Notes under the pieces: model-generated
Database searches by the model: none
What the model was told of the DNA's origin: nothing
The model's input: only the letters and a program-made list of their open reading frames with translations
Part shown: one piece after another, positions 34,409-43,127 of the stretch
How the letters are laid out: each line of letters begins with the position of its first letter
Numbering within the stretch: the first letter of the stretch is position 1
Assembly (NCBI RefSeq): GCF_004135585.1
Contig: NZ_CP035501.1
Location: forward strand, 4,783,501 to 4,847,500
Reading direction: 5' to 3'
Source: Sphingosinicella sp. BN140058
GTDB lineage: Bacteria > Pseudomonadota > Alphaproteobacteria > Sphingomonadales > Sphingomonadaceae
DNA length: 64,000 bases
Made by a program: the position numbers and the translations under genes

Positions 34409-37249
34409 ATGCCTAAGCATCTGCGTTACGGTTGCGCCTCGCTCGCACTCATCGCCGGAACCCTTGCCGTGCCTTCGACCGTGTTCGCACAGTCGACGCT
34501 TCCGCCCGAAAATCCCGAAAGCGGGGCGGGGCCCAGCGCGGAGCAATCGGGCGACGCCATCGTGGTGACCGGTTCGCGCATTCGCCGCGATCCCCTGTCG
34601 CAGGATTCGCCGATCGTTTTCGTCGACGGCGAGGACATCGCCAAGACCGGGCTCAACTCCGTCAACGACGTGCTGCAGCGCCTCCCAAGCTCCGGCGGCG
34701 GCCTCAACGGCAAGTTCAACAATAGCGGCAATCTCGGCAACCCGCCCGACGGCGGCGGCGTCGGCGCCGGTGCGGCCGAGATCGACCTTCGCTATCTCGG
34801 CTCGCGGCGCGTGCTGGTGCTGGTCGACGGCATCCGCTTCGTCAACGGCGCCTCGGCCAGCGGTGTCCCCGGCTCGACCGACCTCAATGCAATCCCTGAA
34901 AGCGCGATCGAGCGGATCGAAGTGCTCCAGGACGGCGCCTCCGCAATCTATGGCTCCGACGCCATCGCGGGGGTGGTCAACATCATCACCAAGAAGCGTC
35001 AGGACGGCTTCCTCGCCTCGGCCCAGATCGGCACCACCGACCATGGCGACGGCACCACCCAGAATTATCAGCTGAGCTGGGGCAACAAGGGCGATGGCCC
35101 GCTGCAACTCGTCGTCGGCGGCAATTACGTCAAGTCGGGCGGCATCTCCGCCGGTGCCCGCGACATCTCGCGCTTCCCGGCGCCCTATTCGAACAGCTGC
35201 GCCGACGGCGGCTGCTCCGGCTTCCTGCCGAACGGACGCTACGCCGTGTTCGGTCAGGATCTGACGCTCAACGCCCCCGTCCTCGGGCGCCCCGCAACAC
35301 CGGGCGATTTCCGGCCGTTCGTGAGCCCGGACGACCGCTTCAACTTCGGTCCGTTCAACTATCTGCAGATCCCGATCGAGCGCTACGGCGCCTTCGCCAA
35401 TCTGAAATATGAAGTGACGCCGGACATCAACTTCTCGCTGCGCGGGATCTGGAACGAACGCAAGTCGAGCAACCGAGCGGCGCCGCTGCCGTTCGGCGTC
35501 GGAGTCGCGGCGGGAATCACGCCGGTGCTCGACGCCACCACCGTCGATGCGACCAATCCCTACAATCCGTTCGGAGTGACACTCGACGCCACCAACACCG
35601 ACTTCATCTATCGCCGCTTCGTCGAAGGCGGGCCGCGCCGCTTCAACCAGAAGGTCGAGACGATCTACGGCGTGGCGACGCTCGACGGCAAGTTCCAGAT
35701 CGGCGAGCGCGACTGGTATTGGGACCTGAACGGAACCTACGGCCGCAACAAGGCCAAGCAGCAGATGTTCGGCAACATCGATTCGAGCAAGCTTCGCCAG
35801 GCCCTCGGTCCGCTCGCCGCCTGCACCGCGCCGTGCGTGCCGTTCAACCTGTTCGGCGGGGCCGGATCGATCACCCAGCCGATGCTCGATTTCGTCACCT
35901 TCGTGCAGAATGACAGCAGCGAGCAGGAGACCTGGGACTTCACCGGCAACATTTCGGGCAGCCTGTTCGATCTCCCCGGCGGCCCGCTCGGCCTTGCTGC
36001 GGGCGTTGAATATCGCGATCTCAGCGGGCGCTTCGATCCGGATCCGATCGTCGCGGCCGGCTTCAGTTCCGACATTCCCGCCCGTCCCACCCGTGGCAGC
36101 TATTCGGTCTGGGAGGGCTATGCCGAGCTCAACGCGCCGCTGCTGTCGGACCGCACCTTCTTCCAGCTGCTCGAGCTGAACGGCGCCGTCCGGTTTTCCG
36201 ATTATTCGACATCCGGATCGACGACGACGTTCAAGGGCGGCGTCAACTGGAAGCCGATCAAGGACCTGCGCCTGCGCGCCTCCTATGCCGAGGGCTTCCG
36301 CGCACCGTCGATCGGCGAGCTATTCGGCACCCAGTCGCGCTTCGATCAGCAGCTCGACGATCCCTGCTCCTCGCACCCCGACAATACCGCGGCGCGCCAC
36401 TTCGCCAACGACGCGACCGTGCGCACCAACTGCATCGCGGCCGGCGTTCCCGCCAACGGATCCTATCAGCAGGCCAACCCGCAAATCTCGGTGCTGGTCG
36501 GCGGCAACGAGGATCTGAAGCCGGAAACCTCGAAGAGCTGGGTGTTCGGCGGCGTGTTCAGCCCGTCCTTCCTGCCGCGCTTCTCGCTCGAGGCGAATTA
36601 CTACGACATCAAGATCCGGGGGGCGGTCCAGACCGTCGATGCGGAAGTCACCGTCACCAACTGCATCGTCGACAACGATCCCGCCGCCTGCGCGCTCGTT
36701 ACCCGCGCCGGTGCGGGTCAGCTGACCCAGGTGCTCGGGCTGCTGCAGAACATCGCCGCGGTCGAAACCGACGGCATCGACGTCAATCTCGCCTATCGCA
36801 CCGGCGAGACCGGGGCAGGGCGCTTCGGCATCACCTGGAACAACACCTTCCTGCTCAACTACGACGTGATCGTGCCGATCACCGACGGCGTTCAGGTGAT
36901 CAGCCGCGAGGGCACCGAGCAGGGCAGCCCGTCACAGGGTTTCCCGAAATGGAAGTCGGTCGGCATCCTCGACTGGGATCTCGCCAATTACGGCGTCTCG
37001 CTGACCGGTCGCTACGTGTCGAAGCTGAAGGAGGCGGGCGGCAACGTCATGAAGGCGCGCTTCTACACCGATTTCCAGCTCCGGATCAGCGCCGGCGAGG
37101 ATGATCGGTTCGGCTTCGCGCTCGGCGTCAACAATGTGTTCGACACCAAGGCGCCGGGCTGCGTGACCTGCGACATCAACAATTTCGATCCGACCGTCTA
37201 CGATCTCCCGGGACGCTACCTCTACGCCCGGGCGACCGTGAAGATGTAA
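34409..37249 (+). CDS. TonB-dependent receptor, large
   Basis: A 946-residue outer-membrane receptor. A signal peptide ends near VFAQS (residue 28) and the TonB box is [13 protein letters not shown] (about 49-61). The plug domain contains [41 protein letters not shown] and [12 protein letters not shown]. The barrel closes with [12 protein letters not shown]. It resembles the iron-complex-like receptors very numerous in sphingomonads, where many take up sugars or peptides. It sits between xerD and accA, so it may be an insertion into a housekeeping stretch. Substrate not predictable. Confidence 0.92.
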   Translation: MPKHLRYGCASLALIAGTLAVPSTVFAQSTLPPENPESGAGPSAEQSGDAIVVTGSRIRRDPLSQDSPIVFVDGEDIAKTGLNSVNDVLQRLPSSGGGLNGKFNNSGNLGNPPDGGGVGAGAAEIDLRYLGSRRVLVLVDGIRFVNGASASGVPGSTDLNAIPESAIERIEVLQDGASAIYGSDAIAGVVNIITKKRQDGFLASAQIGTTDHGDGTTQNYQLSWGNKGDGPLQLVVGGNYVKSGGISAGARDISRFPAPYSNSCADGGCSGFLPNGRYAVFGQDLTLNAPVLGRPATPGDFRPFVSPDDRFNFGPFNYLQIPIERYGAFANLKYEVTPDINFSLRGIWNERKSSNRAAPLPFGVGVAAGITPVLDATTVDATNPYNPFGVTLDATNTDFIYRRFVEGGPRRFNQKVETIYGVATLDGKFQIGERDWYWDLNGTYGRNKAKQQMFGNIDSSKLRQALGPLAACTAPCVPFNLFGGAGSITQPMLDFVTFVQNDSSEQETWDFTGNISGSLFDLPGGPLGLAAGVEYRDLSGRFDPDPIVAAGFSSDIPARPTRGSYSVWEGYAELNAPLLSDRTFFQLLELNGAVRFSDYSTSGSTTTFKGGVNWKPIKDLRLRASYAEGFRAPSIGELFGTQSRFDQQLDDPCSSHPDNTAARHFANDATVRTNCIAAGVPANGSYQQANPQISVLVGGNEDLKPETSKSWVFGGVFSPSFLPRFSLEANYYDIKIRGAVQTVDAEVTVTNCIVDNDPAACALVTRAGAGQLTQVLGLLQNIAAVETDGIDVNLAYRTGETGAGRFGITWNNTFLLNYDVIVPITDGVQVISREGTEQGSPSQGFPKWKSVGILDWDLANYGVSLTGRYVSKLKEAGGNVMKARFYTDFQLRISAGEDDRFGFALGVNNVFDTKAPGCVTCDINNFDPTVYDLPGRYLYARATVKM

Positions 37250-37261
37250 GACTGGAAGCGG

Positions 37262-37292
37262 AGGGCGGGGACGGCGGCGCCGTTCCTGCCCT
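37262..37292 (+). terminator. Hairpin after the TonB receptor gene
   Basis: AGGGCGGGGACGGCG (37262-37276) can pair almost fully, with G-U pairs, with CGCCGTTCCTGCCCT (37278-37292). It lies 12 bases after the stop. There is no T tract, so it may stabilise the mRNA end rather than terminate. Confidence 0.45.
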
Positions 37293-37378
37293 ATGCACGG
37301 GCGCCGATCTCCCGCACTTCGTCGCACCGGACGCACGCGTTGACGCGGCGCCCGGCGCGCCCTAACTCCCGGCCGCTT

Positions 37379-38320
37379 ATGGCAAGCTATCTCGACTTCG
37401 AAAAATCGATCGCCGAACTGGAATCCCGCATCGACGAGCTGCGGGAGACGGCTCAGGACAGCGAGATCAATATCGACCAGGATATCGATCGCCTCCGCGC
37501 CAAATCGGACCGGATGCTGCGCGAGACCTATGCCAAGCTGACACCCTGGCAGAAGACCCAGGTCGCGCGGCACCCGGAGCGGCCGCACTTCAAGAATTAC
37601 GTCGCGGCCCTGATCGACGATTTCATGCCGCTCGCCGGAGACCGCAATTTCGGCGAGGACGAAGCCATCATCGGCGGGCTCGGCCGTCTCGGCGGCCGCA
37701 AGGTGGTGGTGATCGGCCACGAGAAAGGCGACGATACCGCCAGTCGGCTCAAGCACAATTTCGGCATGGCCAAGCCCGAGGGCTATCGCAAGGCGATCCG
37801 GTTGATGGAACTCGCTGACCGTTTCGGCCTGCCCGTGATCACCTTGGTCGATACCGCCGGTGCCTTTCCCGGCGTCCAGGCCGAGGAACGCGGCCAGGCC
37901 GAGGCGATCGCCCGTTCGACCGAGCGCTGCCTGTCGCTCAAGGTGCCGCTCATCGCAGCGATCGTCGGCGAAGGCGGGTCGGGCGGCGCGATCGCCATCG
38001 CTGCCGCGAACCGCGTGCTGATGCTGGAGCACAGCGTTTATGCCGTGATCTCGCCCGAAGGCTGTGCATCGATCCTGTGGCGCACCGCCGAGAAGGCGCC
38101 GGATGCCGCCGAAGCGATGCGGGTCACCGCCGCCGATCTCAAGCAACTGGGCGTGATCGACCGGATCGTCGCCGAGCCGCTCGGCGGTGCCCACCGCGCC
38201 CCAGCCGAGGCGATCGCGGCGCTCGGCAGCGCGCTCGGCGAGGAACTCGACGCTCTCAGCGCGCTCAGTCCGGAGCAGTTGCTCGCCGACCGCCGCGCCA
38301 AATATCTCGCAATCGGCTGA
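37379..38320 (+). CDS. accA: Acetyl-CoA carboxylase carboxyltransferase subunit alpha
   Basis: A 313-residue subunit that, with AccD, transfers CO2 from carboxybiotin to acetyl-CoA, giving malonyl-CoA for fatty acid synthesis. It shows the N-terminal helical arm [33 protein letters not shown], the biotin/CoA-site turns [20 protein letters not shown] and [15 protein letters not shown], and the [11 protein letters not shown] segment typical of AccA. Its length is normal. ATG 37379 starts the conserved arm. The M48 protease gene follows 91 bases later. Confidence 0.96.
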   Translation: MASYLDFEKSIAELESRIDELRETAQDSEINIDQDIDRLRAKSDRMLRETYAKLTPWQKTQVARHPERPHFKNYVAALIDDFMPLAGDRNFGEDEAIIGGLGRLGGRKVVVIGHEKGDDTASRLKHNFGMAKPEGYRKAIRLMELADRFGLPVITLVDTAGAFPGVQAEERGQAEAIARSTERCLSLKVPLIAAIVGEGGSGGAIAIAAANRVLMLEHSVYAVISPEGCASILWRTAEKAPDAAEAMRVTAADLKQLGVIDRIVAEPLGGAHRAPAEAIAALGSALGEELDALSALSPEQLLADRRAKYLAIG

Positions 38321-38411
38321 GCCCGGACTCCTTCCGGCGGCGAAAGGAACCTTCTCCTGCTCTGCCCCGTTCGTTTGCGACGAATTGTCGGTATGCGTGA
38401 GGAGGGAGAGG

Positions 38412-39872
38412 ATGAAGGTGAAGGCGCTGATGACGCTGTCGGTGACGGCTGTCTCGGTGACGGCTCTGGTCGCGAGCGGCGCCGAGTCGCAGGGCCGCAC
38501 CCGGAGCATCTCGCAGAGTTCCGCGGCGCAGGCGGCGCAGCAGCATCCACAGATCGTCGCCGAATTCGGCGGTGAGGACACCAGTGCGCGATCCGCTTAC
38601 GTCCGCTCGGTCGGCTCCCGGGTGACCGCACAGAGCAACATCACGGGCGGCGGCAACGCCTTCCGCATCACCACGCTCAATTCGCCCGTGATGAACGCGT
38701 TCGCCGTACCCGGCGGCTATTTGTACGTCACCCGCCAGCTGATCGGGCTGATGAACGACGAGGCGGAGCTTGCCTCCGTGCTCGGCCACGAGGCCGGCCA
38801 CGTCGCCGCGCGCCACAGCAAGCAGCGCCAGCGCGCCAGCATCCTCAGCCAGATCCTTTCGGTGGGCGCTGCGGTGCTGACCGGATCGAGCGAGCTCGGC
38901 CAGCTCGCCGGACAGGTGAGCCAGGGGCTGGTGCTGAGCTATTCGCGCAGCCAGGAGCTCGAAGCGGACGATCTCGGCGTCCGCTATATCGCCGCCGCCG
39001 GCTACGATCCGCTCGCCTCCGCCCAGTTCCTGGGCTCGCTGGGGGCAGCGACCTCGCTCGAGGCGCGCGCCTCCGGCCGCAACGATGAACGCTCGACGCC
39101 GAGCTGGGCGCGAACCCATCCGTTGAGCTCGGAACGGGTGACTCGCGCGACACAGAAGGCCCGCGCCACCGGACGCACAACGGGCCTGCGCAACCGCGAC
39201 CAGTTCCTCGCCCAGATCGACGGCATCATGGTCGACGACGATCCGCGGCAGGGCGTGATCGATGGCCGCACCTTCCGCCATCCCGATCTTCGGCTCCGCT
39301 TCACCGTGCCGGACGGATACGGCATGCAGAACGGCACCAATGCGCTCAGCATCGTCGGCCAGGGCGGCCAGGCCCAGTTCACCGGCAGCGCGTTCAACGG
39401 CAGCATGGCCAATTACGTCGCCGCCGCCTTCCAGTCGGTCGTCGGCCAGCAGGGAAGGGTCAATTTCAGCCAACCCCGCACCACCACGATCGGAGGCATT
39501 CCGGCCGCCTATTCCACGGCCCGCGTCTCTACACAGTCGGGCGAGGTCGACCTCACCATCGTCGCCTATCAATGGAGCGCGAACAGCGCCTATCATTTTG
39601 CCCTGATCACGCCTGCGGGGGCCGGGATCGGGCCATTCGAAGCGATGGTCCAGTCGGTGGGCCGGTTGAGTGCGGCGGAAGCGGCGGCGATCCGGCCGAG
39701 AGTGATCGACGTGGTCACGGTAGCGTCGGGCGACACCGTCCAGAGCCTGGCCAATCGCATGGCCTATGACGATCTCAAGCTCGAGCGTTTTCGGGTGTTG
39801 AACGGGCTCGCCGCTAACAGCAGCCTCTCGCCGGGGCAGAAGGTCAAACTGGTGGTCTACGGCACGCGCTGA
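38412..39872 (+). CDS. M48 family metalloprotease with C-terminal LysM-like domain
   Basis: A 486-residue exported protein: a signal peptide (to about residue 27), a BepA-like M48 peptidase domain (about 45-215) with zinc motif HEAGH (H126, E127, H130) and third ligand in QELEADDLG (E182), and a C-terminal module. The last 60 residues (VTVASGDTVQSLANRM...SLSPGQKVKLV) look like a LysM domain. Members of this group clear misfolded outer-membrane proteins in the periplasm, and LysM would hold it on peptidoglycan. GGAGGGAGAGG precedes ATG 38412. It ends at a strong terminator. Confidence 0.88.
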   Translation: MKVKALMTLSVTAVSVTALVASGAESQGRTRSISQSSAAQAAQQHPQIVAEFGGEDTSARSAYVRSVGSRVTAQSNITGGGNAFRITTLNSPVMNAFAVPGGYLYVTRQLIGLMNDEAELASVLGHEAGHVAARHSKQRQRASILSQILSVGAAVLTGSSELGQLAGQVSQGLVLSYSRSQELEADDLGVRYIAAAGYDPLASAQFLGSLGAATSLEARASGRNDERSTPSWARTHPLSSERVTRATQKARATGRTTGLRNRDQFLAQIDGIMVDDDPRQGVIDGRTFRHPDLRLRFTVPDGYGMQNGTNALSIVGQGGQAQFTGSAFNGSMANYVAAAFQSVVGQQGRVNFSQPRTTTIGGIPAAYSTARVSTQSGEVDLTIVAYQWSANSAYHFALITPAGAGIGPFEAMVQSVGRLSAAEAAAIRPRVIDVVTVASGDTVQSLANRMAYDDLKLERFRVLNGLAANSSLSPGQKVKLVVYGTR

Positions 39873-39918
39873 CCGCGCAACGCTGGGCGATCCTCGCTAC
39901 CGAGGCTTCAACGAGAAA

Positions 39919-39954
39919 GGGCGGCGAAACCGAAGTTTCGCCGCCCCCTCTTTT
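39919..39954. terminator. Strong, probably bidirectional terminator
   Basis: GGGCGGCGAAAC (39919-39930) pairs perfectly with GTTTCGCCGCCC (39935-39946) around a CGAA loop, followed by CCTCTTTT. Read on the minus strand it is followed by CTTTCTC. It separates the M48 gene from the convergent Flp pilin gene. Confidence 0.9.
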
Positions 39955-39986
39955 GCCCCGCGGCGGCCGCGCCGCCGCCGACACCA

Positions 39987-40154
39987 TTAGGTGTTCTTGA
40001 GGCCGTTGTTCACGTTGTTGAACGTGCTGGTCACGCTGCCACCGACGCTCTTCATCGCGGTGATGGCGGCAACGGCGATGAGGGCGGCGATGAGGCCGTA
40101 CTCGATGGCGGTCGCGCCCTTGTTGTTCTTGATCAGCTTACGAATAAACATCAT
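39987..40154 (-). CDS. Flp family type IVb pilin (copy A)
   Basis: A 55-residue pilin: a short basic leader MMFIRKLIKNNKGA, then TAIEYGLIAALIAVAAITAM, where cleavage before the hydrophobic helix and the Glu-Tyr pair are hallmarks of Flp/Tad pilins. The tail is Asn/Ser-rich. The mature peptide would polymerise into Tad pili for adhesion. AGGAG precedes ATG 40154; ATG 40151 is also in frame. A second pilin gene lies just upstream; no tad assembly genes are in the window. Confidence 0.85.
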   Translation of the reverse strand: MMFIRKLIKNNKGATAIEYGLIAALIAVAAITAMKSVGGSVTSTFNNVNNGLKNT

Positions 40155-40286
40155 GTCCGGTCTCCTGTTCCAAAGCGCTCGGAAGTCCACACTTCCATGC
40201 CCCCGACCCGTAATCACGTGGGCATGCTGCGTTTTTAGGGAGTGAAGGTTTCGAAAACGTTAGCGCGAACCCCGGTCCTGCACGGA

Positions 40287-40460
40287 CTACATGTTCTGGG
40301 TGGCGTTGTTGGACACCGTGTTCCACATCCTGATCGTGCTGCCGCCGACCGAGCCCATCGCCACCATGCCGGCGACGACGATCAGGGCGCAGATCATGCC
40401 ATATTCGATGGCTGTTGCCGCCTTCTCGTCCCGGACCAGCTTTGCTACCCAGCGCTTCAC
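40287..40460 (-). CDS. Flp family type IVb pilin (copy B), GTG start
   Basis: A 57-residue pilin read from the sequence: MKRWVAKLVRDEKAA, then TAIEYGMICALIVVAGMVAM and SVGGSTIRMWNTV. The GATAIEYG-type site of copy A is AATAIEYG here. It starts at GTG 40460 with AAAGGA upstream; the nearby ATG is out of frame and stops at once. Both copies share the Flp core and the SVGGS-N-T tail, but differ in charge, so this looks like an old duplication. The two are tandem on the minus strand, 132 bases apart. Confidence 0.8.
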   Translation of the reverse strand: MKRWVAKLVRDEKAATAIEYGMICALIVVAGMVAMGSVGGSTIRMWNTVSNNATQNM

Positions 40461-40538
40461 GTCGGCATCCTTTTGCGCGCATGCATTCGCGTATCGGGAT
40501 AGAACAGCGACGTTAACACTTTCCTAGGAAGGCGACGC

Positions 40539-40964
40539 TTGCCGGAAAAAATCCCGACGATGACGGTAGTTGCCGCCGCCCTTGTGCGCGCCGACGGCCG
40601 CATCCTGCTCCAGCAACGCGCACCGGGCCGGGCGATGGCCGGCCTGTGGGAGTTTCCCGGCGGCAAGGTCGAGCCCGGCGAGCGGCCGGAGGCCGCGCTT
40701 GTGCGGGAACTCGGCGAAGAGCTCGGCATCCGGGTCGATGCGGCGGATCTGGCGCCTGCGACCTTCGCCAGCGCCGACAATGATCGCCGGCACATGCTGC
40801 TCCTGCTCTATGTCTGTCGCCGCTGGCGGGGCACCCCCGAAGCGCTCGATGCGACGGCGATCGACTGGGTATCGCCGGACGACATGCGCGCGCTGGCGAT
40901 GCCGCCGGCGGACATTCCCCTGATCCCGATCCTGAAGGCGTTGCTGCCGCTCAGCGCGGCTTGA
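40539..40964 (+). CDS. mutT: MutT-like Nudix (8-oxo-dGTP) pyrophosphohydrolase
   Basis: A 141-residue Nudix hydrolase. The box GGKVEPGERPEAALVRELGEELGI is near-perfect (GX5EX7REUXEEXGU), followed by a short-arm MutT pattern with HMLLLLYVCRRWRG and PADIPLIPILKALL. MutT removes oxidised dGTP from the nucleotide pool. TTG 40539 has AGGAAGG at 7-base spacing; ATG 40560 is an alternative with a poorer site. Its 3' end overlaps by 14 bases the convergent methyltransferase gene. Confidence 0.88.
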   Translation: MPEKIPTMTVVAAALVRADGRILLQQRAPGRAMAGLWEFPGGKVEPGERPEAALVRELGEELGIRVDAADLAPATFASADNDRRHMLLLLYVCRRWRGTPEALDATAIDWVSPDDMRALAMPPADIPLIPILKALLPLSAA

Positions 40965-41805
40965 GCGCCGCGGCCAGCGAGGTCGTGGCGCTGCCCCGCC
41001 GCGCCGGCTTGGGCTGGCTCGGCGCCGGTGCCCAGCCGAGCAGGTGGAGTATCTCGAAACGTTCGGTCGTCTTGCCGTCGCCCTCCGCGTGCGCCGCGAA
41101 ATCAGCGATCGCGGCAGCCAGGCCATAGCGGCTGATCGGCCGGCCCGCCCGCGCGGCAAGGACATTGGTCGCGGCCATTGCACGCAGATCGGCAATCAGC
41201 CGCATCAGGCCTGAGAAACGTACGTTTACGCCGTGACTGTCGACCACCGGAAGGGCGAAGCCGGCCCGGCTCAGCAGGTCGCCCGCCGCGCGCACGTCGA
41301 TCTGGGGATGAACGCGCGCCGCAATCCCACCATCAGCCTCATCGGCGGCCATCATCGCGGCACGCAGCCTGGGAAGCGTGCCGGCGCCCGCGAAGGCGGC
41401 GAGGAACAGCCCGTCCGGCACGAGCGCCCGCCGGATCAGCAGAAGCGCGCCCGGAAGATCGTTGACCGTGTCGAGCAGACCGATCGACACGACGAGATCG
41501 AAGGCGCCGTCGGCAAAAGGCAGACGATCCTCGTCGCACTGCACGCCTTCGACGGCCCGCGCAAAGGCGAAAGAGGGATCCGCGAAAGTCACCGCGAGTC
41601 CGCGGGCACTCAGCCCGTCACCGAACGCCGGGTCGGCCGCGCCGAGCACCAGCGCATGTCCGAAGCTGCGGGTGACGCTGTCCAGCCGATCGAGCAGATC
41701 CTCGCCGATCAGCCGATGAAGATAGTCCGCGCCGGCAAAGCGGCCGGCGGCACGATCGCGGCGAAGTCTGCGTAGCCGGCGATCGAACGGCGTGTCCTGA
41801 CTCAT
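40951..41805 (-). CDS. SAM-dependent methyltransferase-like protein
   Basis: A 284-residue class I methyltransferase-fold protein similar to BioC/NDUFAF5-type proteins. Strand 1 (HALVLGAADPAFGDGL) replaces the usual GxGxG with GAADP. Next come the DP acidic loop, CDEDRLPFADGAFDLVVSIGLLDTVND (split) for motif II, and ALVPDGLFLAAFAG. The replaced SAM loop may mean weak or altered cofactor binding, as in NDUFAF5-like hydroxylases; substrate unknown. The N-terminus FDRRLRRLRRDRAA is typical of that group. It is convergent and overlapping with mutT. Confidence 0.75.
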   Translation of the reverse strand: MSQDTPFDRRLRRLRRDRAAGRFAGADYLHRLIGEDLLDRLDSVTRSFGHALVLGAADPAFGDGLSARGLAVTFADPSFAFARAVEGVQCDEDRLPFADGAFDLVVSIGLLDTVNDLPGALLLIRRALVPDGLFLAAFAGAGTLPRLRAAMMAADEADGGIAARVHPQIDVRAAGDLLSRAGFALPVVDSHGVNVRFSGLMRLIADLRAMAATNVLAARAGRPISRYGLAAAIADFAAHAEGDGKTTERFEILHLLGWAPAPSQPKPARRGSATTSLAAALKPR

Positions 41806-41985
41806 CGCGCAGCCTTAGAGGGGGTTGGCAGCGAAAGCCATGCTCCGCCAACCGGCTAAGCACGCGAAGAGGCCGGCCCTCCCGCGAGAAGACCGGCCTC
41901 ACCCCCGCTACGCAACTGGGGAGATCGACCGCCGTCGATGCCTGCTTATCCTGCGATTCGGTTGAGTTCCGGCTGAATGGAGTGG

Positions 41986-42375
41986 TCAGCCACGGTTCAG
42001 CCGCTGCTCGGGCTTCACCTCTGCCGCGCCGTGGGTGCCGAGCAGGCGCCCGACGCCGGAGCCGACTGCAAGCGCGAAGGCGGGAAGAGACGCCGTGGCC
42101 GGCGGCGCGGGGTGCCTTGCCGCATTCGAGCGCGTGCCGTCGCGGTCCGGGATGGTCGTGGCGACGCTCGCATCTGCGTCAACCGCATCGCGAAGTCGCT
42201 CGACGCGGACACCGGAGCGCCACACTACCGCATGGCCGTCCGGAATGTCCTGCCAGGCGGCACCGAGACGGATCATTGCGGTGCCGCAGCGCCGGCACTG
42301 GCTGAAATGATATCCGCCGCTGTAGGCGTGGATTTCGCCCGCTTCATGGCCGCCGAGCGCGCATAGCAACTTCAT
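41986..42375 (-). CDS. Zinc-ribbon-like small protein, unknown
   Basis: A 129-residue protein. The N-terminal 35 residues (KLLCALGGHEAGEIHAYSGG, then CRRCGTAMIRLG) look like a DUF1660-type or zinc-ribbon module with C4/H9 and C27, C30 as metal ligands. A helical middle and a Pro/Ala-rich stretch follow. GAGGACG precedes ATG 42375. No function can be given. A GAGGCCGG...CCGGCCTC inverted repeat (41869-41876/41893-41900) follows the gene in an otherwise empty region. Confidence 0.6.
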   Translation of the reverse strand: MKLLCALGGHEAGEIHAYSGGYHFSQCRRCGTAMIRLGAAWQDIPDGHAVVWRSGVRVERLRDAVDADASVATTIPDRDGTRSNAARHPAPPATASLPAFALAVGSGVGRLLGTHGAAEVKPEQRLNRG

Positions 42376-42717
42376 CGTTCGTCCTCGCCGGTGGTCGGAG
42401 CGGAAGAGCGCTGCCGGCGTGGCCAGGCCGAAGGAGGGCGGCCAGACGCGTGAGCAGGGAAGGGGGAAGGCGGCACGGGCGCGCCGATGCGAGATCGACC
42501 TTGGCCCGCCAAGAAGCGATGCCGATACGCCGCACCGCTCACCGCTTCCCTTACGCAACTCGCACCGAACAAACACTCGTTGGTACCGGGATGCGGATAG
42601 CGCGGACCGCCTGTGGCCACACGCTAGGAGATGTACGTGCGTATTTGTACGTGATCCGCGATGCAGGGCATGCGGTCCCTGCAGCCGCGCGGAACTCTGC
42701 CGCGGAGCGAGTTCCGC
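42376..42717. other. Intergenic stretch without a supported gene
   Basis: This 342-base region holds the promoter of the zinc-ribbon gene. It also has a GTACGT direct repeat near 42635 and 42649, the perfect palindrome TGTGGCCACA near 42611, and a 9-bp hairpin (42689-42697/42709-42717) directly after the lipoprotein stop. No gene or RNA is recognisable. Confidence 0.5.
42689..42717 (-). terminator. Hairpin at the 3' end of the lipoprotein gene
   Basis: GCGGAACTC (42689-42697) and GAGTTCCGC (42709-42717) form a perfect 9-bp stem abutting the lipoprotein stop codon on the minus strand. There is no T tract, so termination is uncertain. Confidence 0.45.
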
Positions 42718-43116
42718 TCAGTCGGCCTGGGCGCGGTAGGGTACCCATTCGCGCAGCGGACAGGCGGCGCCCGGGATGCTGGTGCCGGGGTCGAGGCCGC
42801 GTACCAGGTCGCCGCGGCAATATTCGCTGCCATGCGCCTCGATGATCAGCGTGTTCAGCGGCCGCAGCCCCGGACAGTCCGCCTCCAGCCGGTTGACCCA
42901 GATGGTGCGGCCTTCCCGGCGAACGATGGTGCGGCGATCGACGATCGCCAGACCCTGGCTCTGCCGCGTCGGGATGCAGCTCTGCGGCGGGCCGGCGGTG
43001 CGATCGGCGATCTCGCCCGCAAACGCCTCCTGATCGCGCGTGGTCGCGGGATCCCCCTGTCCGGCGCAGCCGACGAGGGCGAGCCCGAGAGGGAGCCATG
43101 GCAGCAGCAGCTTCAT
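42718..43116 (-). CDS. Lipoprotein of unknown function
   Basis: A 132-residue protein with a lipoprotein signal: KLLLPWLPLGLALVGC with lipobox LVGC, so the mature N-terminal Cys would be lipidated. The mature part has four further cysteines (for example PPQSCIPTR, LEADCPGL, SEYCRG, GAACPLRE) that could pair into two disulfides, and a central strand-rich core with RTIVRREGRTIWVNRLE. ATG 43116 has GGAGG five bases upstream; an earlier ATG at 43128 overlaps the TonB receptor stop. Coupling suggests it partners the receptor. Confidence 0.75.
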   Translation of the reverse strand: MKLLLPWLPLGLALVGCAGQGDPATTRDQEAFAGEIADRTAGPPQSCIPTRQSQGLAIVDRRTIVRREGRTIWVNRLEADCPGLRPLNTLIIEAHGSEYCRGDLVRGLDPGTSIPGAACPLREWVPYRAQAD

Positions 43117-43127
43117 CTTCGCCTCCA

